Below, piece after piece: positions 1 through 7,792 of a DNA stretch of 12,761 nt. The number at the start of each line of letters is the position of its first letter. Position 1 is the stretch's first letter. Source of the DNA: HGM11416 sp045596285 (lineage in GTDB: Bacteria; Bacillota; Clostridia; Christensenellales; Borkfalkiaceae); the NCBI GenBank assembly GCA_045596285.1, contig JAZOCA010000057.1, forward strand, positions 1 through 12,761. Reading direction: 5' to 3'. A program made the translations under genes and the position numbers. The notes below the pieces were generated by a model. That model was not told the origin of the DNA. It saw nothing but the letters and a program-made list of their open reading frames with translations, and ran no database searches.

Positions 1-16
1 ACGCCTTTATTTTTAA

Positions 17-2041
17 TTATTCAGCAGAAGTTTCTTCGGGAATTAAATCCTTGTAAGCTTTTTTATTGTAGGTAACCTTATCTTCGTCATCATAGTAATC
101 GTTGATAAGAGTATCTGCAATTTTACCAACTTCGGTAGAAACGATACTGTTAAGTTTAATTTCTCTGTACTTGTAAGCAAGAGACTCTTCATTTGCAAGT
201 TCTGCAACGAAAGAAGCTAAATCTGCATATTCATCTGCACCTTTTTCGATCTTCTTGGTGCAAAGGATTAGGTGGTAACCATAATCGGTTGCGATTAACT
301 TATATGAACCTTCGCCTTGAGCAACTACTTCTTTAGAAGCATCTGCGAATTCTTTAACGTAAGTGGTTGATGCGTTAACAGGTGAATAAGCGTAACCAAG
401 GTAAGAACCTAAACTACCGGGATCGGTGCTGAATGCGTAAATTAAATCGTCAAATGCGTCGCGCTTAGCGTCGTCTAAAGTGATTTGGCCAAGAACGTCG
501 GGAGTAACGGTTGTGCCGAGTAATACGTTAACGTAATCGGCAAGGAATGCATCAAATGTAAGAACGGTGGGGATAACGTTTTCGAACGCCCAAGTGGTGG
601 TGATAACGCCTTCGTCATCTTCATCTTCACTTGAAGTTGCGCCGTAAACAGAACCAACGAATTTACCTAACTTATTGTAAACTTCTTCACTTTCGCTTAC
701 AAAATATTCTTTATCGAACGCGAAAGAACCGTCTTCTTCGTTATATTCACCGTAACTTGAATATACCCAAGATTCACGTTGATCTTTAACGATAAGTTCT
801 TTTAATAAATCAACACGTGCTTGAGCGATTTCCGCTTCGGTTGCACCAACTTTTGATTTAGCAGCGCTAAGTCTTGCGCTTTGTTCACTACTAAAACCTA
901 TTAAAAGATTTAGAACGTAGCCGTAACCTTCAAAGGGATTGCATACTACGAAAGTATCTTCAGTAACAGAATCAAGTGCGCTTTCATAACCTGAAATGTT
1001 GTTTAAGTAGTTTTCTTTTTGCGATTCGTATTCTGCTTGATATTGATTGAATACAGCTTCATCAGTAAGAGCATCTTCAACGGTGGTAACTAAAGAATCT
1101 TCGTATTTAGCAACGATTAAAGATTCATACTGACTCTTAACAGCGTTTTCAAAATAAGAATATTTTAATACGTTTTCTGCGTCGGTTTTAACGTTTTGAG
1201 TTTCGTCACTCTTAATTAAACCGTTTTCCTTAAGATCTTTAACAGCCTTGTTTAAAGCTTTAACTCTTGCAGAAGTAGAAAGATCAATTTGATATGCACC
1301 GTAAACTGCTAAGTTTAAATCATAAAGGTTAGCATATTCAGCTTTAACTGCTTCAACTGATTTATCTAAAACTACTGCAGCAACCTTATAGTCGTAATCT
1401 TCGGGAGTTTGATCCTTTAATTCATATTCGTATTCTGCTTCTTCATGATCGTGAGCAGGAGTGCTTCTTACTTCGTAAGTAACGTCTTCCTTTTCTTCGG
1501 TTTCTTCATCTTCAGCAGCTTCGTAACTATCTATAAGTTGGTTAACGCTCTTTCTTACGTTATATTTAGCTTGAGCTATTTCGTATGCGGTTAAATACTT
1601 TTGAAGATTTTCAGCATCTGCATTAGAAGGATTGATTTCAACGCCGTTAGCGGTTGCGTTATCTTTAAAGTACGTTAAGAATTCGGTATTAGCCTTGGTT
1701 GCATCTGCAATCATTTCGTTATACGTTTCTGCTAATACTCTTCTTGATTCTTGAATGATGATCTTATTTTGAACTAGGTTCTTAAGAATAAGTTCGTAAG
1801 TAGCTTCGGTTGTATAGCCGTATGATTGAACGTAAAGATAACCGTAAGACATAAATGCAGAAAGCATTTCGCTCTTTAAGATATCTTCTGCTTCAATACC
1901 ATCTGCAATCTTAACGGTTGCAACTGTTTGAGCCATATCTCTGTCTGTGTCTGTAGTAACAAGACCGCAACCTGCAAATGCCGTAACAGAAAGCGCTACG
2001 ATAAGAACGAGTGTTGCGATTTTAGTTAGAATTTTTCTCAT
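17..2041 (-). CDS. Secreted PpiC/SurA-like lipoprotein, putative foldase
   Basis: The protein has 674 residues. I chose the ATG at 2041 because AGGAGAG (2046-2052) sits just upstream and a lipoprotein signal peptide follows at once: MRK, a hydrophobic run at about 8-21, then FAGC with Cys25 as the lipidation site. Phe at -3 is a tolerated but uncommon lipobox residue. A longer GTG-initiated frame from 2134 would bury the signal peptide. Residues 526-595 resemble the C-terminal half of a parvulin (PpiC) rotamase, with FSTDPGSLGSYLGY and the closing strand DYGYHLILC. Residues about 373-390 (YVLNLLIGFSSEQ) look like its first strand, displaced by an insert of roughly 150 residues. Residues 175-210 form a highly acidic linker containing AHDHEE. 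By family it would act outside the membrane as a chaperone or foldase like PrsA. Isomerase activity is doubtful because the usual His of the first strand is not seen. It has its own promoter downstream of mfd. Confidence 0.8.
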   Translation of the reverse strand: MRKILTKIATLVLIVALSVTAFAGCGLVTTDTDRDMAQTVATVKIADGIEAEDILKSEMLSAFMSYGYLYVQSYGYTTEATYELILKNLVQNKIIIQESRRVLAETYNEMIADATKANTEFLTYFKDNATANGVEINPSNADAENLQKYLTAYEIAQAKYNVRKSVNQLIDSYEAAEDEETEEKEDVTYEVRSTPAHDHEEAEYEYELKDQTPEDYDYKVAAVVLDKSVEAVKAEYANLYDLNLAVYGAYQIDLSTSARVKALNKAVKDLKENGLIKSDETQNVKTDAENVLKYSYFENAVKSQYESLIVAKYEDSLVTTVEDALTDEAVFNQYQAEYESQKENYLNNISGYESALDSVTEDTFVVCNPFEGYGYVLNLLIGFSSEQSARLSAAKSKVGATEAEIAQARVDLLKELIVKDQRESWVYSSYGEYNEEDGSFAFDKEYFVSESEEVYNKLGKFVGSVYGATSSEDEDDEGVITTTWAFENVIPTVLTFDAFLADYVNVLLGTTVTPDVLGQITLDDAKRDAFDDLIYAFSTDPGSLGSYLGYAYSPVNASTTYVKEFADASKEVVAQGEGSYKLIATDYGYHLILCTKKIEKGADEYADLASFVAELANEESLAYKYREIKLNSIVSTEVGKIADTLINDYYDDEDKVTYNKKAYKDLIPEETSAE

Positions 2042-2058
2042 AAAACTCTCCTGATTTG

Positions 2059-2136
2059 GGGTGTTATACTTTTGCTTCAGTTTTGTTCGCCCTTTGCCTA
2101 AAATAGCGTTTGGGGCAAAGAGTGCAAACTCCACCC
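2059..2136 (-). promoter_or_regulatory. Structured 5' leader of the lipoprotein mRNA
   Basis: The predicted start site near 2146 gives a leader of about 105 nt before the ATG at 2041. Three complementary pairs nest in it. An outer GGGTG/CACCC stem (2132-2136 with 2059-2063) encloses CTTTGCC/GGCAAAG (2114-2120 with 2092-2098) and a small GAGT/ACTC hairpin (2120-2131). The first stem closes the other two, as in a three-way junction. The complementarity is seen directly; a regulatory role is inference. It matches no riboswitch class I recognise. Confidence 0.35.
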
Positions 2137-2152
2137 TTATTTTTCTTGATAT

Positions 2153-2181
2153 ATTATACTAGATAACTTAAGATAATGCAA
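2153..2181 (-). promoter_or_regulatory. SigA-type promoter of the lipoprotein gene
   Basis: On the minus strand, TTGCAT (2181-2176) is followed after 17 bases by TATAAT (2158-2153). The -10 box is perfect and the -35 box matches at four of six positions. The start site should be near 2146. This makes the gene independent of mfd, 190 bases upstream. Confidence 0.8.
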
Positions 2182-2325
2182 GAATTTTTGCGCCTTAAAA
2201 AGCAAATAAAAAAATAATTTTTACTTTTTTTATCTTGCCGTACGCTCGCTTACCCACTTTTTTTATAAAAGTGACTAAAAATTGAACTAATACTTACCAT
2301 TAAGCGATAACGAAAACAATTTGCG

Positions 2326-5300
2326 TTAGTCCGCTTTCTTTGCAGTTTGCAAAAACTCCGTCATTTTAACGAGTATTTCTTCACCCGAAAAACGAGTGGT
2401 ATCAAATGCTATATATGGATTTTCGTCAAAAGCGAGAGTTGCGTAGCCTTTCGCTACGTTTATCGCCTCCATAAGGTTTTCTTTTGAAAGTGAAGTTAGA
2501 TTAGGGAATACTAATCGCGAAGATTTTTTACCTATTTCAGCTTTTACCACTCCGAAATAACTACAGTATTCTTTAAGGCGTGCAATACGAATAAGATTGA
2601 TAGTTTCTTGCGGGATTTCACCGTAATTTTCACGCATTGAAGTGATTACGCGTTGTTCGTCTTGCTCGCTTTTAATTTCAGCAATTTGTTTGTAGCAATC
2701 CATTCTTACCGCACTTGAAGATAGATAAGTTTCGGGAATAAACGCACTTACGCCAACGTCGATTTCCGTCTGATAATTCGCAGTTACTTCGCCGAGTTGT
2801 TGTTTTAATAGTTTAGAATACAATTCATAACCGATTTTATCCATATGACCGTGCTGTTCTTTACCCATGACGTTACCCGCACCGCGAATTTCAAGATCTC
2901 GCATAGCGATTTTAAAACCGCTACCTAAATCTGAATATTCAGTTAACGCAGAAAGTCTTTTATAAGCAGAATCGGTAAGCACGGAATCGGCTTTATAGGT
3001 AAAATATGCTCTTGCCATTTTATCGCTTCTACCAACCCTTCCTTTAAGTTGATAAAGGGTAGACAAACCAAGCCTATCTGCATCTATTATGATAATAGTG
3101 TTTGCCGAAGGTAAATCCACACCGTTCTCTATTATCGTGGTAGAAACTAAAACGTCATACTCTTTTTTATAAAATGAAAGTATGCGTTGTTCAAGGTCTT
3201 TTTCTTTCATCTGACCATGCCCGTAAACCACGCGCGCTTCAGGCAAAAGTGTGGCTATATGTTCACTAAACGCACTTATCCCCTCTACTCTGTTATACAA
3301 AATAAAAGTTTGTCCTTCACGCGAAAGTTCTTTAATAACCGCGTCGCGAATTAAGGCGTCACTCTCTTCCAAAACAAAAACCTGAACGGGAATTCTTGTT
3401 GTTGGCGGAGTATTTATAACGCTTATATCTCTTATACCAGTTAAAGACATATGCAACGTTCTTGGAATCGGCGTTGCCGATAGAGTAAGCGTATCTACGT
3501 TTTTCTTTAACAGTTTAATCTTTTCTTTGTGTTCTACGCCAAAGCGTTGCTCTTCGTCTATGATAAGCAGACCTAAATCACTAAACTCTACGTCTTTAGA
3601 AAAAAGCCTATGCGTTCCGATAACTATATCAATTTCTCCATTTTTAAGAGCAAAAAGTGTTTTATCTTGTACGCTTGTACTTCTAAATCTATTCATAACC
3701 CCTATTCTTAATCCGTAAGGAGCAAATCTTTTTAAGCAGGTCATATAGTGTTGTTCACAAAGAATGGTGGTGGGGGCTATCAATGCAACCTGCTTACCGT
3801 CTAATATAGCCTTAAAGGCGGCACGTAAGGCAACTTCAGTTTTTCCATAGCCTACGTCACCACATAAAAGCCTATCCATAACCTTTGTGCTTTCCATATC
3901 CCTTTTTATTTCCGCAATAGACTGAAGTTGATCTTCTGTCTCTTCAAACTCAAAGGAATTTTCGAACTCTTCCATAAGTTCGTTATCGGGCGAAAAAGCA
4001 AAACCTTTTTGTTCGCTTCTATCGCGATAAAGTTGTTTTAAATTTATAGTAAGTTGGGCTATAGACGCTTTAACGCGCTCTTTAACCCTTTCGAACTCGT
4101 TAGAACCTATACGCGAAAGAGTGGGTTTTTCATCCCCCCCTAAGTACTTAGACAAACTATCCATTTTGTCTACGCAGACGTAAAGCATATCCCCACCGCG
4201 ATATTCTATAGCGACGTAATCTTTAGTTCCATCCGTGGTGGTTATTTTTTTAGTTCCGCGAACGATACCTATACCATGTACTTCATGTACGCAAAAATCC
4301 CCTATTTCAGGCGCGTTATATAAATCGTTTCTACGGCGCTTTATCTTCTTTTCTCTTTCTGCCTTGGCAAATAGATCGTTAGTGCCTATTAGCACGAATT
4401 TTGCGTCGTGATATATAAAACCGCTTGCAAGATAGTAAGAAGTTATTTTTACACCTTCGAAATTTTCGGGAAAATCATTGCCTAAATCAGAAAAAATCTT
4501 TCTATCTTCAAGCATATTAAAGGTGCGTTCTGCTCTTTCGGTATTACCGCAACAAACCAAAACCCTATAACCTAATCTCTTCCAGTTTTTAACGTCCTCA
4601 AAAAAATCTTCGGGATGAAGTGAATAACGTGCTATCGGACTGCATTTTATTCTGTACGTTTTTAAGGGATTGAAAAACGGAATTGCAGTTGTTAAACTTT
4701 GAAGTGAAAGTTTGCGAGAAAAGTTTAACTCTTTTAATATCGTTTTATCGGTTTTAAGTTGATTTACAGTAAACGAAAAACATTCGCAATTCCTTTTAAG
4801 TTGTAAACATCTTTCACTATGTTCTTTTAAAGTACCAAGCAAAGAATCGCTTAAAAGTTTACCTTCGTCGTAAACTACAACGGCCTCTTGTCCCATATAA
4901 TCTTTTATACTTCCGCGCATACAGTCTAAGAGTGGAGATATAAAAGACAAACACGGATGACGGCGATTTACTTCTAATTTTTCGTTGATTTCATTTATTA
5001 TATCGCGTGCCTTTGAAGCAAATAAGTTCACGCCGAAGGCTGTTAACTCACTTTTCAGTTGATTTTTTATAATGGGAATTTCACATTCGTCGATAGTGAA
5101 ATCAACGGTAGGAAGAATTGTGAACGATTTAAGTTTTCCTTCTAATTTACCACCTAACTGATCGAAATAGCGAAGACTTTCTAATTCGTCACCAAAAAAG
5201 TCAAGCCTTATAGGCGCATCAGCGTTTATAGGGAATATATGCAAAATATCCCCGCGAATAGTAAACTCTCCCTTTTTCTCTATCTCTTCAACGCGAGTAA

Positions 5301-5754
5301 ATCCAAAATCTAAAAGTTTTTTTATTAAATAGTCAAAGGGATATTCTTGCTCTACGACTAAATCAAAACTTTCTATTTTTTTGGGGATTAACTGCAATAG
5401 CGATTCAAAGGTAGCGACTAAAAAATCCGCGCCTTTAGAAAGTTGATGCAAAGCGTAAATTCTTGCATATAAACTATCTTTATTGAACGCTTTATTAAAT
5501 AGCAATACGTCGTCTTTTGCGGGTAGATAAACCGCTTTTTTTCCAGAAAGTGCACGAAGTTCCCTTGCAACTGCTTTTGCGGTTAATTCGTCTTTCGCAA
5601 CGTAAATTACAGGATACCCCATACATGATGCGATATGACATTTTTCAGAAAAAGCAACGCCAAAAACCGCGGTAGGAATTCCACCACGGGTATCGTTTAC
5701 CAAAGAATTTAATTCTTCGCTTAAGTTTTCAGGTTTTATATAGTTATACAACAT
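2326..5754 (-). CDS. mfd: Transcription-repair coupling factor Mfd
   Basis: At 1142 residues this is full length for the family (about 1150). Mfd is a cytoplasmic ATPase that pushes RNA polymerase stalled at DNA damage off the template and recruits UvrA. The N-terminal UvrB-like module spans about 1-350. The CarD-like polymerase-interacting domain begins near 485 (GDFCVHEVHGIGIV). The RecG-like motor has Walker A GDVGYGKT (632-639), DEEQ (733-736), SATPIPRT (759-766) and QLKGRVGRS (902-910). The translocation motif at 946-970 includes LEIRGAGN and EQHGH, and the C-terminal UvrA-masking domain follows. The ATG at 5754 is the first possible start because an in-frame TAA lies just upstream. No clear Shine-Dalgarno sequence precedes it. 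It lies 49 bases after pth in the same direction, the usual Firmicutes order, so the two are probably co-transcribed. No truncation or frameshift is seen. Confidence 0.97.
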   Translation of the reverse strand: MLYNYIKPENLSEELNSLVNDTRGGIPTAVFGVAFSEKCHIASCMGYPVIYVAKDELTAKAVARELRALSGKKAVYLPAKDDVLLFNKAFNKDSLYARIYALHQLSKGADFLVATFESLLQLIPKKIESFDLVVEQEYPFDYLIKKLLDFGFTRVEEIEKKGEFTIRGDILHIFPINADAPIRLDFFGDELESLRYFDQLGGKLEGKLKSFTILPTVDFTIDECEIPIIKNQLKSELTAFGVNLFASKARDIINEINEKLEVNRRHPCLSFISPLLDCMRGSIKDYMGQEAVVVYDEGKLLSDSLLGTLKEHSERCLQLKRNCECFSFTVNQLKTDKTILKELNFSRKLSLQSLTTAIPFFNPLKTYRIKCSPIARYSLHPEDFFEDVKNWKRLGYRVLVCCGNTERAERTFNMLEDRKIFSDLGNDFPENFEGVKITSYYLASGFIYHDAKFVLIGTNDLFAKAEREKKIKRRRNDLYNAPEIGDFCVHEVHGIGIVRGTKKITTTDGTKDYVAIEYRGGDMLYVCVDKMDSLSKYLGGDEKPTLSRIGSNEFERVKERVKASIAQLTINLKQLYRDRSEQKGFAFSPDNELMEEFENSFEFEETEDQLQSIAEIKRDMESTKVMDRLLCGDVGYGKTEVALRAAFKAILDGKQVALIAPTTILCEQHYMTCLKRFAPYGLRIGVMNRFRSTSVQDKTLFALKNGEIDIVIGTHRLFSKDVEFSDLGLLIIDEEQRFGVEHKEKIKLLKKNVDTLTLSATPIPRTLHMSLTGIRDISVINTPPTTRIPVQVFVLEESDALIRDAVIKELSREGQTFILYNRVEGISAFSEHIATLLPEARVVYGHGQMKEKDLEQRILSFYKKEYDVLVSTTIIENGVDLPSANTIIIIDADRLGLSTLYQLKGRVGRSDKMARAYFTYKADSVLTDSAYKRLSALTEYSDLGSGFKIAMRDLEIRGAGNVMGKEQHGHMDKIGYELYSKLLKQQLGEVTANYQTEIDVGVSAFIPETYLSSSAVRMDCYKQIAEIKSEQDEQRVITSMRENYGEIPQETINLIRIARLKEYCSYFGVVKAEIGKKSSRLVFPNLTSLSKENLMEAINVAKGYATLAFDENPYIAFDTTRFSGEEILVKMTEFLQTAKKAD

Positions 5755-5803
5755 AGCGTATTAATGCCAAAAACATGTTGTTAATCGCCCTATAGGGAAA
5801 CTT

Positions 5804-6370
5804 TTAAACATTTTTATTGAATTTAGCCATCAAATTATCATCCGTTACGCCCTTTGCAAAATCACAACCGCATTCACCCGCCCTTTCTATTGCAGGGGCT
5901 AAAATTTTAACGTCTTCTTCGGTTATGTTCATTAAAACGTAATCTATAAGCGGTATTTGTGGATTAGTGTTTTTTGCGCCTATTCTTAAACGTTTAAAGT
6001 TTTGACCAACGTGCAAAGTAATACTTCTCATTCCGTTATGAGTACCAGGCGAACCGTGTGGACGGTAGCGAAGTTGACCTTTTTCTATATCAATATCGTC
6101 GTAAATAACCAAAACGTCATCGGGCTGACATTTATAAAACGCCATAAAAGCGCTAACGCATTCTCCACTATTATTCATATAGGTTTGCGGTTTTACCAAA
6201 ATAACCTTTTCGCCGTTTATGGTCGTTTCACCGTATACACCCTTTCTGCCCTTTTTATTAAAAAGAACACCTAAGGCCTTTGCGGTGTAATCTATCGCCA
6301 TAAAGCCTAAATTATGATAATTGTTTTCGTAAGTTTTGCCGGGATTACCCAGCCCAAATATAATCTTCAT
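5804..6370 (-). CDS. pth: Peptidyl-tRNA hydrolase
   Basis: This 188-residue enzyme cleaves the ester bond of peptidyl-tRNAs that drop off ribosomes, returning free tRNA. The family hallmarks are in order: FGLGNPG (5-11), catalytic His19 in YHNLGF, KPQTYMN (60-66), the active-site Asp91 in IYDDIDIEKGQL, and GTHNGMRSI (109-117). These match E. coli N10, H20, N68, D93 and N114. The common TRHN motif reads NYHN here. Length is normal. The only sensible start is the ATG at 6370, since FGLGNPG follows at once. No Shine-Dalgarno sequence precedes it, and an intrinsic terminator ends only 12 bases upstream, so how it is transcribed and translated is unclear. It is followed by mfd after 49 bases. The ctc/rplY gene often found between prs and pth in Bacillus is absent. 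Confidence 0.96.
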   Translation of the reverse strand: MKIIFGLGNPGKTYENNYHNLGFMAIDYTAKALGVLFNKKGRKGVYGETTINGEKVILVKPQTYMNNSGECVSAFMAFYKCQPDDVLVIYDDIDIEKGQLRYRPHGSPGTHNGMRSITLHVGQNFKRLRIGAKNTNPQIPLIDYVLMNITEEDVKILAPAIERAGECGCDFAKGVTDDNLMAKFNKNV

Positions 6371-6382
6371 ACTTTTTTGGGT

Positions 6383-6405
6383 AAAAAAGGGGCAAAATTT
6401 GCCCC
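6383..6405 (-). terminator. Intrinsic terminator just before pth
   Basis: On the minus strand GGGGCAAA pairs with TTTGCCCC (6405-6389), flanked by AA and TT that extend the stem to about ten pairs, followed by six T residues (6388-6383). The T tract ends 12 bases before the pth ATG. It could end the prs transcript, or act as an attenuator in a pth leader. On the plus strand the T tract is poor. Confidence 0.8.
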
Positions 6406-6428
6406 TTAACTTATTATTGTATTTATTT

Positions 6429-6456
6429 ATTTTACGTTATGCATTTAAAATCACAA
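6429..6456 (-). promoter_or_regulatory. Possible weak promoter for pth-mfd
   Basis: On the minus strand TTGTGA (6456-6451) and TAAAAT (6434-6429) are separated by 16 bases, with four and five of six consensus matches. The start would fall near 6422, upstream of the terminator hairpin, giving a leader of about 50 nt that contains the terminator. The DNA is AT-rich, so a chance match is quite possible. Confidence 0.3.
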
Positions 6457-6479
6457 AGATAAAACGTAACCACAATTTG

Positions 6480-6714
6480 ATAAGAAAAATAATTTTTTAA
6501 ATAAGCAACAGCGCAAAGCGTTTAGTTACAAGCAATAGTAGGCGTTTGTGTTTTTTTATAAAAGCGCGCACCTTGCCTATGTAAAAGTTAAACAACCTTA
6601 GATGCGAGCAGTTGGCAGGAATAACGAGCATTTTGCGACGGGCGTTTACTTCCGCGTAAATAACCGAGCAAAAGCGGAGTTTTCGTGACAAATGCGAAGT
6701 ATATAAGGTTTATT
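6480..6714 (-). other. Gene-poor prs-pth gap with a GC-rich island
   Basis: The full gap runs 6371-6714. Positions 6601-6680 have 41 G or C in 80 bases by my count, far above the AT-rich gaps elsewhere. The island is bracketed by a perfect 7-base inverted repeat, TAAGGTT at 6704-6710 and AACCTTA at 6594-6600, that would close a stem in RNA from either strand. CGAGCA occurs three times, at 6605, 6625 and 6665. Smaller pairs (TCCGC/GCGGA and TTTAC/GTAAA on the minus strand) overlap and exclude each other. A 64-codon minus-strand frame (6691-6497) starts with TTG, has no ribosome binding site and no recognisable domain, so I do not call it a gene. A small RNA, an intergenic repeat or a decayed gene are all possible. 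Confidence 0.4.
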
Positions 6715-7674
6715 TTATTTGTCGTATACTTCGCTCATCTTCTTATCCATATAAATATTCTCTATTGCTTTAGCGAGTAAATGCGCAACAGAAAGAATTT
6801 CTATTTTATCTATACGTCTTTCAGCGGGCAAATCAATAGTATCTAAAACAACGAGTTTTTTAATGGGAGAAGCGGTAATTCTATCTATTGCAGGACCGGA
6901 AAGAACGGCGTGCGTGCAACAAGCATAAATTTCTTTTGCTCCGTTTTTAGCAAGCGCTTCTGCGCCCTGACAAATAGTTCCGGCTGTATCGATAAGGTCA
7001 TCTACTAACAAGCAAACCTTACCTTTAATATCACCGATAATATTCATGATTTCAACTTGATTTGCCTTTGGGCGACGTTTATCTATAATAGCCATGGGGC
7101 AATTGAGTTTTGTTGCGATTTTTCTTGCGCGGGCAACAGAGCCAACGTCAGGAGATACCACAACGAAATCATCTGTATTTTGTGCAATAATTTCCTTAAA
7201 GTGTTTACTTAAAATAGAACCGCCTTCTAAGTGGTCTACGGGAATATCAAAAAATCCTTGAATTTGAGCCGCGTGAAGGTCTATGGTAAGAACTCTATCC
7301 GCACCGGCAGAAGTGATTATATCTGCAACGAGTTTTGCGGTAATAGGATCACGGGGGCGCGCTTTACGATCTTGACGAGCATAGCCAAAATATGGCATAA
7401 CTGCCGTAATTCTACCTGCAGATGCTCTTCTTAACGCGTCTATACAGATAAGCAATTCCATCAAATTTTCGTTAACGGGCGTAGACGTGGATTGAATAAT
7501 AAAAACGTCCCTTCCGCGAACGGTTTCGCCTATATGAACGCTTGTTTCCCCATCTGAAAAATGCCCTACTTCAATACTGCCGAGTTCTAACTTAAGTTCC
7601 CTAGCTATTGCTTCTGCTAAAGGCTTGTTTGCATTTCCCGAAAACAACTTAATTTCAGTACTATGTGTAATCAT
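6715..7674 (-). CDS. prs: Ribose-phosphate pyrophosphokinase (PRPP synthetase, class I)
   Basis: This 319-residue enzyme transfers pyrophosphate from ATP to ribose-5-phosphate. The product PRPP feeds purine, pyrimidine, NAD, histidine and tryptophan synthesis. Visible landmarks are FSGNAN (11-16), the PYFGYARQDRK region (94-104), the metal and ATP-site DLHAAQIQGFF (132-142), the flexible catalytic loop KRRPKAN (199-205) and the PRPP-binding loop VDDLIDTAGTI (224-234). Length is typical of the class I, phosphate-activated, hexameric enzymes. The ATG at 7674 has GGAGG at 7683-7679, four bases upstream, and its own promoter. There is no terminator directly after the stop; the first strong one is at 6405-6383, 310 bases on. 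Confidence 0.97.
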   Translation of the reverse strand: MITHSTEIKLFSGNANKPLAEAIARELKLELGSIEVGHFSDGETSVHIGETVRGRDVFIIQSTSTPVNENLMELLICIDALRRASAGRITAVMPYFGYARQDRKARPRDPITAKLVADIITSAGADRVLTIDLHAAQIQGFFDIPVDHLEGGSILSKHFKEIIAQNTDDFVVVSPDVGSVARARKIATKLNCPMAIIDKRRPKANQVEIMNIIGDIKGKVCLLVDDLIDTAGTICQGAEALAKNGAKEIYACCTHAVLSGPAIDRITASPIKKLVVLDTIDLPAERRIDKIEILSVAHLLAKAIENIYMDKKMSEVYDK

Positions 7675-7709
7675 ACGCCCTCCGTAGTAAAAAAATATAG
7701 TGCTATTTA

Positions 7710-7738
7710 ATGATATTAAAATTTAGTAAAATAGTCAA
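7710..7738 (-). promoter_or_regulatory. SigA-type promoter of prs
   Basis: On the minus strand TTGACT (7738-7733) and TATCAT (7715-7710) are spaced by exactly 17 bases, each matching consensus at five of six positions. The start near 7703 gives a leader of about 30 nt containing the GGAGG ribosome binding site. It lies in the tadA-prs gap. Confidence 0.8.
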
Positions 7739-7792
7739 CTTAATAGCAGGCAAAATTTAAATTAATCTCTACTTTTTAGCCTGTTTTCGCCT

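Noticed and set aside
2042..2134. A 31-residue N-terminal extension of the lipoprotein from a GTG at 2134
   Set aside because: It would move the signal peptide inside the chain. The ATG at 2041 has a strong ribosome binding site directly before the signal sequence.
2205..2275. A terminator or promoter for mfd in the AT-rich mfd-lipoprotein gap
   Set aside because: The CACTTTT/AAAAGTG inverted repeat on the minus strand is not followed by T residues, and the A/T-only repeats nearby are expected by chance. No clear mfd terminator was found.
5765..5803. Small palindromes CCCTATAGGG and AACATGTT between pth and mfd
   Set aside because: They are short, without a T tract or an operator-like partner. 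A termination or regulatory role is not supported.
2254..6575. A shared 14-base string, CTTTTATAAAAAAA, in the two gaps near 2270 and 6560
   Set aside because: It is low-complexity A/T sequence and the flanks do not match, so a dispersed repeat is not supported from this alone.
6497..6691. A 64-codon minus-strand frame in the prs-pth gap
   Set aside because: It has a TTG start, no ribosome binding site, no recognisable domain and coincides with an unusual GC-rich island. Described as part of that island instead.
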